DNA from: an uncultured Clostridia bacterium
Lineage (GTDB): Bacteria > Bacillota > Clostridia > Christensenellales > Maliibacteriaceae
Direction of reading: 5' to 3'
DNA: 14,563 nucleotides
Assembly: GCA_934613185.1 (NCBI GenBank)
Contig: CAKTSO010000039.1
Coordinates: 1-14,563, forward strand
This document shows, in pieces, positions 12,478-14,563 of this stretch. Made by a program: the position numbers and the translations under genes. A model generated the notes under the pieces. The model did no database searches, was not told where the DNA came from, and saw only the letters and a program-made list of their open reading frames with translations. Positions within the stretch are counted from its first letter, which is position 1; every line of letters starts with the position of its first letter.

Positions 12478-12500
12478 TGACCAAAATGTTTTTTCAGTCA
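12478..12500. promoter_or_regulatory. Candidate autoregulatory operator of the second TetR gene
   Basis: A 23-bp imperfect palindrome with arms TGAC-nn-AAA and TTT-nn-GTCA covers the leader between transcription start and start codon. This layout, TGAC/GTCA ends with A- and T-rich inner arms, is a common shape for TetR autorepression sites in Firmicutes (from memory). A shorter TCAT-TTC-ATGA palindrome overlaps its right end at 12498-12508. Confidence 0.5.
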
Positions 12501-12512
12501 TTTCATGATGTT

Positions 12513-12541
12513 ATTGTAGCATCCTCTTCCCCGCATTTCAA
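12513..12541 (-). promoter_or_regulatory. Sigma-A-type promoter of the second TetR gene
   Basis: On the minus strand TTGAAA (12541-12536), a 17-base spacer and TACAAT (12518-12513) form a good housekeeping promoter pointing at the TetR gene. Confidence 0.82.
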
Positions 12542-12782
12542 GCCGTTATTCGCCGGATTCCCGGCATGGTTTCCTCTGTGGTTTCTCCCGTCATTCTCGA
12601 GCTGTCGGCTGTTTTTGAAAAAGAGTATATCGCAACAGTCCTGTATTTGATTTCAATACCAAATACAGAGCATTTTCGTACTATTTTACTCTATATCTTG
12701 TAGTTCCGTGTGCTTTCATAACACTGCAACTTGTGGTTTGTCGCTTATTTGTCGCTTAAATCTGCAAAAGGATATTGAACGA
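12542..12782. other. Gene-free junction between GC-rich chromosome and AT-rich island
   Basis: No supportable gene. Base composition changes here, from GC-rich codons to the left to clearly AT-rich sequence from about 12600 rightward. It contains a small GCCGG/CCGGC hairpin (12551-12564), a 9-bp inverted repeat (12641-12668) and a short tandem of GTCGCTTA (about 12740-12760). No integrase, transposase or tRNA end was recognised, so the boundary mechanism is unknown. Confidence 0.5.
12641..12668. repeat. 9-bp perfect inverted repeat in the junction region
   Basis: CTGTATTTG (12641-12649) and CAAATACAG (12660-12668) flank a 10-base loop. No U-tract follows on either side, so it is not a typical terminator. 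It may be a protein-binding site or a scar of the event that brought in the restriction-modification genes. Confidence 0.6.
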
Positions 12783-12820
12783 TAATAAAAGAAATAGGAT
12801 ATATCCGCAAAGATATATCC
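12783..12820 (-). terminator. Terminator of the methyltransferase gene
   Basis: On the minus strand GGATATATC (12820-12812) pairs with GATATATCC (12805-12797) across a 6-base loop, followed by TATTTCTTTTATTAT. It begins 10 bases after the methyltransferase stop codon. Confidence 0.75.
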
Positions 12821-12829
12821 CCCAAAACT

Positions 12830-13582
12830 TTATTTAATGTCTAGGCTCATTTGCACACTCTCAGGTGTGTTTTTTGAACAATCTATGTCTTGCTGTGAAA
12901 GTATTTCGACTTTTCTATCAGGAATTTCCAATCCCCAATTATCCCAACCAACATAATTCTTTCTTGCAAACAATTCAATTTTTTTTTGTAGCGGAAACAT
13001 TCTTGTTATTCCGTCGATAACTTGCTCTGGCTTTTCGCTGTGCTCACCACGATGTACCGACAAGAGTTGTCGGACATTCCTTGCCCCACGTGGTGATGGA
13101 AAACGTCCCTTTTTGAAAGCAAGAACAAATTCTGTTTGCGACAACGTGTATCGTCCAGGATTATGTACCTGTTTATCCCAAACAAATGCGACTGTCTTAT
13201 ATTCAAAACCCCAAGCTTTCCCCAGTTCAATAGAATTGGCTAGTTGTGGACCTGTGGTCCACATGAAAAGTATACAATCATCAGCGGCAATAGAATCCAC
13301 GTCAAGTTCCTTTAAATCTTTCAATTTCAAAGTAGGGTACTTGAAATTTGCGGCACTAATGAAAACATTCCGTTCAAAACCAACGTTTTGTGATTTGATA
13401 CTAGACCTATCATATTGCATTTTTCCACCATAATCCCAAGGCGGGTCTGCATAAATCACATCGTACTTTTCGTTTGGTAATGCTGGATATACTTCATCAA
13501 GGGGATTTATTTTCTTTCTTCGCTTTGCTTCGGGATTGTATTTTGAATAGCCGCTAATAGCGGTTTTGTCTGTATCACCCAT
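12830..13582 (-). CDS. MT-A70 family DNA N6-adenine methyltransferase, MunI type
   Basis: A 250-residue DNA methyltransferase that should protect the cognate site of the adjacent endonuclease. The catalytic motif DPPW is at residues 46-49 (YADPPWDYGG). Downstream text matches the MT-A70 pattern: DDCILFMWTTGPQL, AWGFEYKTVAFVWDK, then RNVRQLLSVHRGEHSEKPEQV and KIELFARKNYVGWDNWG near the C-terminus, where the conserved E-L-F-A-R strand closes the SAM pocket. ATG 13582 is preferred because AAAGGGG lies 8 bases upstream; ATG 13600 in frame lacks a ribosome binding site. It is AT-rich compared with the left part of the window and is divergent from the controller and endonuclease genes. By partner, the target would be adenine in CAATTG (inference). 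Confidence 0.9.
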   Translation of the reverse strand: MGDTDKTAISGYSKYNPEAKRRKKINPLDEVYPALPNEKYDVIYADPPWDYGGKMQYDRSSIKSQNVGFERNVFISAANFKYPTLKLKDLKELDVDSIAADDCILFMWTTGPQLANSIELGKAWGFEYKTVAFVWDKQVHNPGRYTLSQTEFVLAFKKGRFPSPRGARNVRQLLSVHRGEHSEKPEQVIDGITRMFPLQKKIELFARKNYVGWDNWGLEIPDRKVEILSQQDIDCSKNTPESVQMSLDIK

Positions 13583-13615
13583 GTCAATAGCCCCTTTCAT
13601 ATAATGTGCGTGTTG

Positions 13616-13644
13616 ATTATAGCATACATGTTACTTAAAGTCAA
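13616..13644 (-). promoter_or_regulatory. Near-consensus promoter of the methyltransferase gene
   Basis: On the minus strand TTGACT (13644-13639), 17 bases, then TATAAT (13621-13616), with TGC just before the -10. This is close to the ideal housekeeping promoter and suggests strong early methyltransferase expression. Its -35 overlaps a C-box-like element. Confidence 0.9.
13632..13642. promoter_or_regulatory. C-box-like element in the divergent control region
   Basis: TACTTAAAGTC matches the GACT-NNN-AGTC symmetry of controller-protein boxes except for the first base. It overlaps the -35 of the methyltransferase promoter, so controller binding could repress the methyltransferase. A partial copy, GACTTAAAAAC (13688-13698), overlaps the opposite promoter. 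Confidence 0.45.
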
Positions 13645-13685
13645 CAGTAGACGTTCGTAACAAGCATATTGTTGCTCATAGTCCG

Positions 13686-13713
13686 TTGACTTAAAAACAT
13701 CTGATTGTATCCT
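13686..13713 (+). promoter_or_regulatory. Promoter of the controller-endonuclease operon
   Basis: TTGACT (13686-13691), a 16-base spacer and TATCCT (13708-13713). The -35 hexamer is the same as that of the divergent methyltransferase promoter, making GTTGACTT/AAGTCAAC an inverted repeat 39 bases apart. The weaker -10 fits lower endonuclease expression. Confidence 0.65.
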
Positions 13714-13734
13714 ATAGTTGTAGGAGGTGCAACT

Positions 13735-13941
13735 ATGATTACAAAAAAATTTGGTGAACGTATACGTGAATTGCGCACGCAAAGGAATGTGAGTCAGGAA
13801 AAATTTGCACTTCATATTGATATGGATAGAACATATCTTGCATCAGTTGAAAGTGGAAAGAGGAATATTTCCCTTGAAAATATCAGCAAGATTGCAGAGG
13901 GGTTTGAAATAACACTTGAAGAATTATTCAAAGGAATGTAA
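13735..13941 (+). CDS. XRE-family controller (C) protein of the restriction-modification system
   Basis: A 68-residue helix-turn-helix protein. The XRE domain fills almost the whole chain: FGERIRELRTQRNVSQEKFALHIDMDRTYLASVESGKRNISLENI, with the helix-turn-helix at about residues 20-41. Size and position, immediately upstream of a type II endonuclease and divergent from its methyltransferase, identify it as a controller protein that delays endonuclease expression until DNA is methylated. AGGAGGT (13722-13728) lies 6 bases before ATG 13735. The gap to the endonuclease start is 14 bases, so the two share a transcript. Confidence 0.88.
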   Translation: MITKKFGERIRELRTQRNVSQEKFALHIDMDRTYLASVESGKRNISLENISKIAEGFEITLEELFKGM

Positions 13942-13955
13942 AGGAGATAATAACA

Positions 13956-14563
13956 ATGGCAAGGAAAGAATTACAGGGACGCGATAATTGGCAAACAGAA
14001 TCTGGTCCCGGCGGAAAAGCGGGTGTTGCTGAACACAATCTGTTGAATGTATTTAAAGAGGCTTTTGAAGGTACAAATTATCGCATATCCGATCACCCGA
14101 CAGATTTAAAGCACTTATATGAAAGTGTTGCTTTGCCAGAAGAAACACTTAGACAAATTTTCAACCCTGATGCCGCTACAATGCGTAATGCCCTAAGCCG
14201 AGGGTGGGGAGTATCACCTGATTTCTCAATCACAAATATCAAAACAGGGAAAATTCTTTTTGGAGAAATTAAGCGGCAGGACGGATGGGTCGAGGGAAAA
14301 GAACCGAGTGCAGGAAGAGGAAATGCCCACGAAAGGATGTGCAAACTATTCACTCCCGGATTGATGAAAGCATATAGATCCATTGGTAAGATTAAAGATC
14401 CAAAAATATTACCCTTTTGGGTTGTCCTTGAGGGCGATATTACCCGTGACCCCAAACGCAACCGCGAAATCGCATTCTGGTTTGATCAATATGATAAAAA
14501 CTACTTTATGTGGCGGCCCCAGATGACAGACAAAGACCTTGTTGAACATTTCAATCAATATCT
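13956..14563 (+). CDS. Type II restriction endonuclease, MunI-like (partial at window end)
   Basis: An open frame of 202 complete codons that leaves the window without a stop. From memory R.MunI (cuts CAATTG) has about 200 residues, so only the last few are likely missing. The active site PD-x14-E-x-K is present as D89, E104 and K106 in SPDF...FGEIKR, the EcoRI/MunI-type arrangement. Long stretches such as GEIKRQDGWVEGK, SAGRGNAHER, KLFTPGL, LPFWVV and GDITRDPKR agree with R.MunI as I remember it. ATG 13956 is 9 bases after AAGGAG and follows the controller gene by 14 bases. Codon use is AT-rich like the methyltransferase, supporting joint acquisition. Recognition of CAATTG is inferred by similarity. 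Confidence 0.92.
   Translation, partial: MARKELQGRDNWQTESGPGGKAGVAEHNLLNVFKEAFEGTNYRISDHPTDLKHLYESVALPEETLRQIFNPDAATMRNALSRGWGVSPDFSITNIKTGKILFGEIKRQDGWVEGKEPSAGRGNAHERMCKLFTPGLMKAYRSIGKIKDPKILPFWVVLEGDITRDPKRNREIAFWFDQYDKNYFMWRPQMTDKDLVEHFNQY

Noticed and set aside
12740..12760. GTCGCTTA repeats as a phage attachment site
   Set aside because: Only two short copies, no integrase gene or matching far end in the window, so an att site cannot be claimed.
13597..13815. A 72-codon minus-strand frame across the control region
   Set aside because: It overlaps two promoters and the controller gene, lacks a ribosome binding site and has no recognisable domain.

Overview
The window looks like a chromosomal segment of a GC-rich anaerobic Firmicute, probably a gut clostridium of the Oscillospiraceae or Christensenellales type. 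This is inference from family content (IolC, a short clostridial-type peptide deformylase, an ECF importer with an MptD-type S component), strong AGGAGG ribosome binding sites, several TTG start codons and -35/-10 promoters of the sigma-A type. No rRNA, tRNA, CRISPR array or insertion sequence was found.

Layout. 1-2011: iolC (5-dehydro-2-deoxygluconokinase) followed closely by a CPBP intramembrane protease, closed by a strong terminator. 2023-3511: a single MATE efflux pump whose promoter carries a perfect inverted repeat, ending in a bidirectional terminator. 3512-4398: a minus-strand mutT-like/def pair with ATGA coupling. 4439-8127: a plus-strand TetR regulator, then its terminator, then a two-gene ECF importer: one polypeptide carrying both ATPases and the T component, plus an S component of the MptD (Trep_Strep) type. 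8149-11834: a minus-strand operon of a 64-residue membrane protein, a PPM/LCMT-family methyltransferase, a second class I methyltransferase, a GNAT acetyltransferase, an L-2-amino-thiazoline-4-carboxylate-hydrolase-like protein and a broken alpha/beta hydrolase. 11846-12541: a second TetR gene with its own promoter, operator-like repeat and terminator. 12542-14563: visibly AT-richer DNA carrying a type II restriction-modification system of the MunI type (MT-A70 methyltransferase, divergent XRE controller, MunI-like endonuclease running off the window end).

The most interesting point is a shared 16-bp palindrome, GTTAG-N6-CTAAC, found once before the ECF importer (5192-5207) and once before the minus-strand enzyme operon (11819-11834). 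The two operons converge on one bidirectional terminator, so importer and modifying enzymes look like one regulon that takes up and chemically alters an unknown small molecule. The palindrome resembles DtxR-type iron boxes, so a metal-chelate or metallophore substrate is a reasonable but unproven guess; either of the two local TetR proteins is the alternative regulator.
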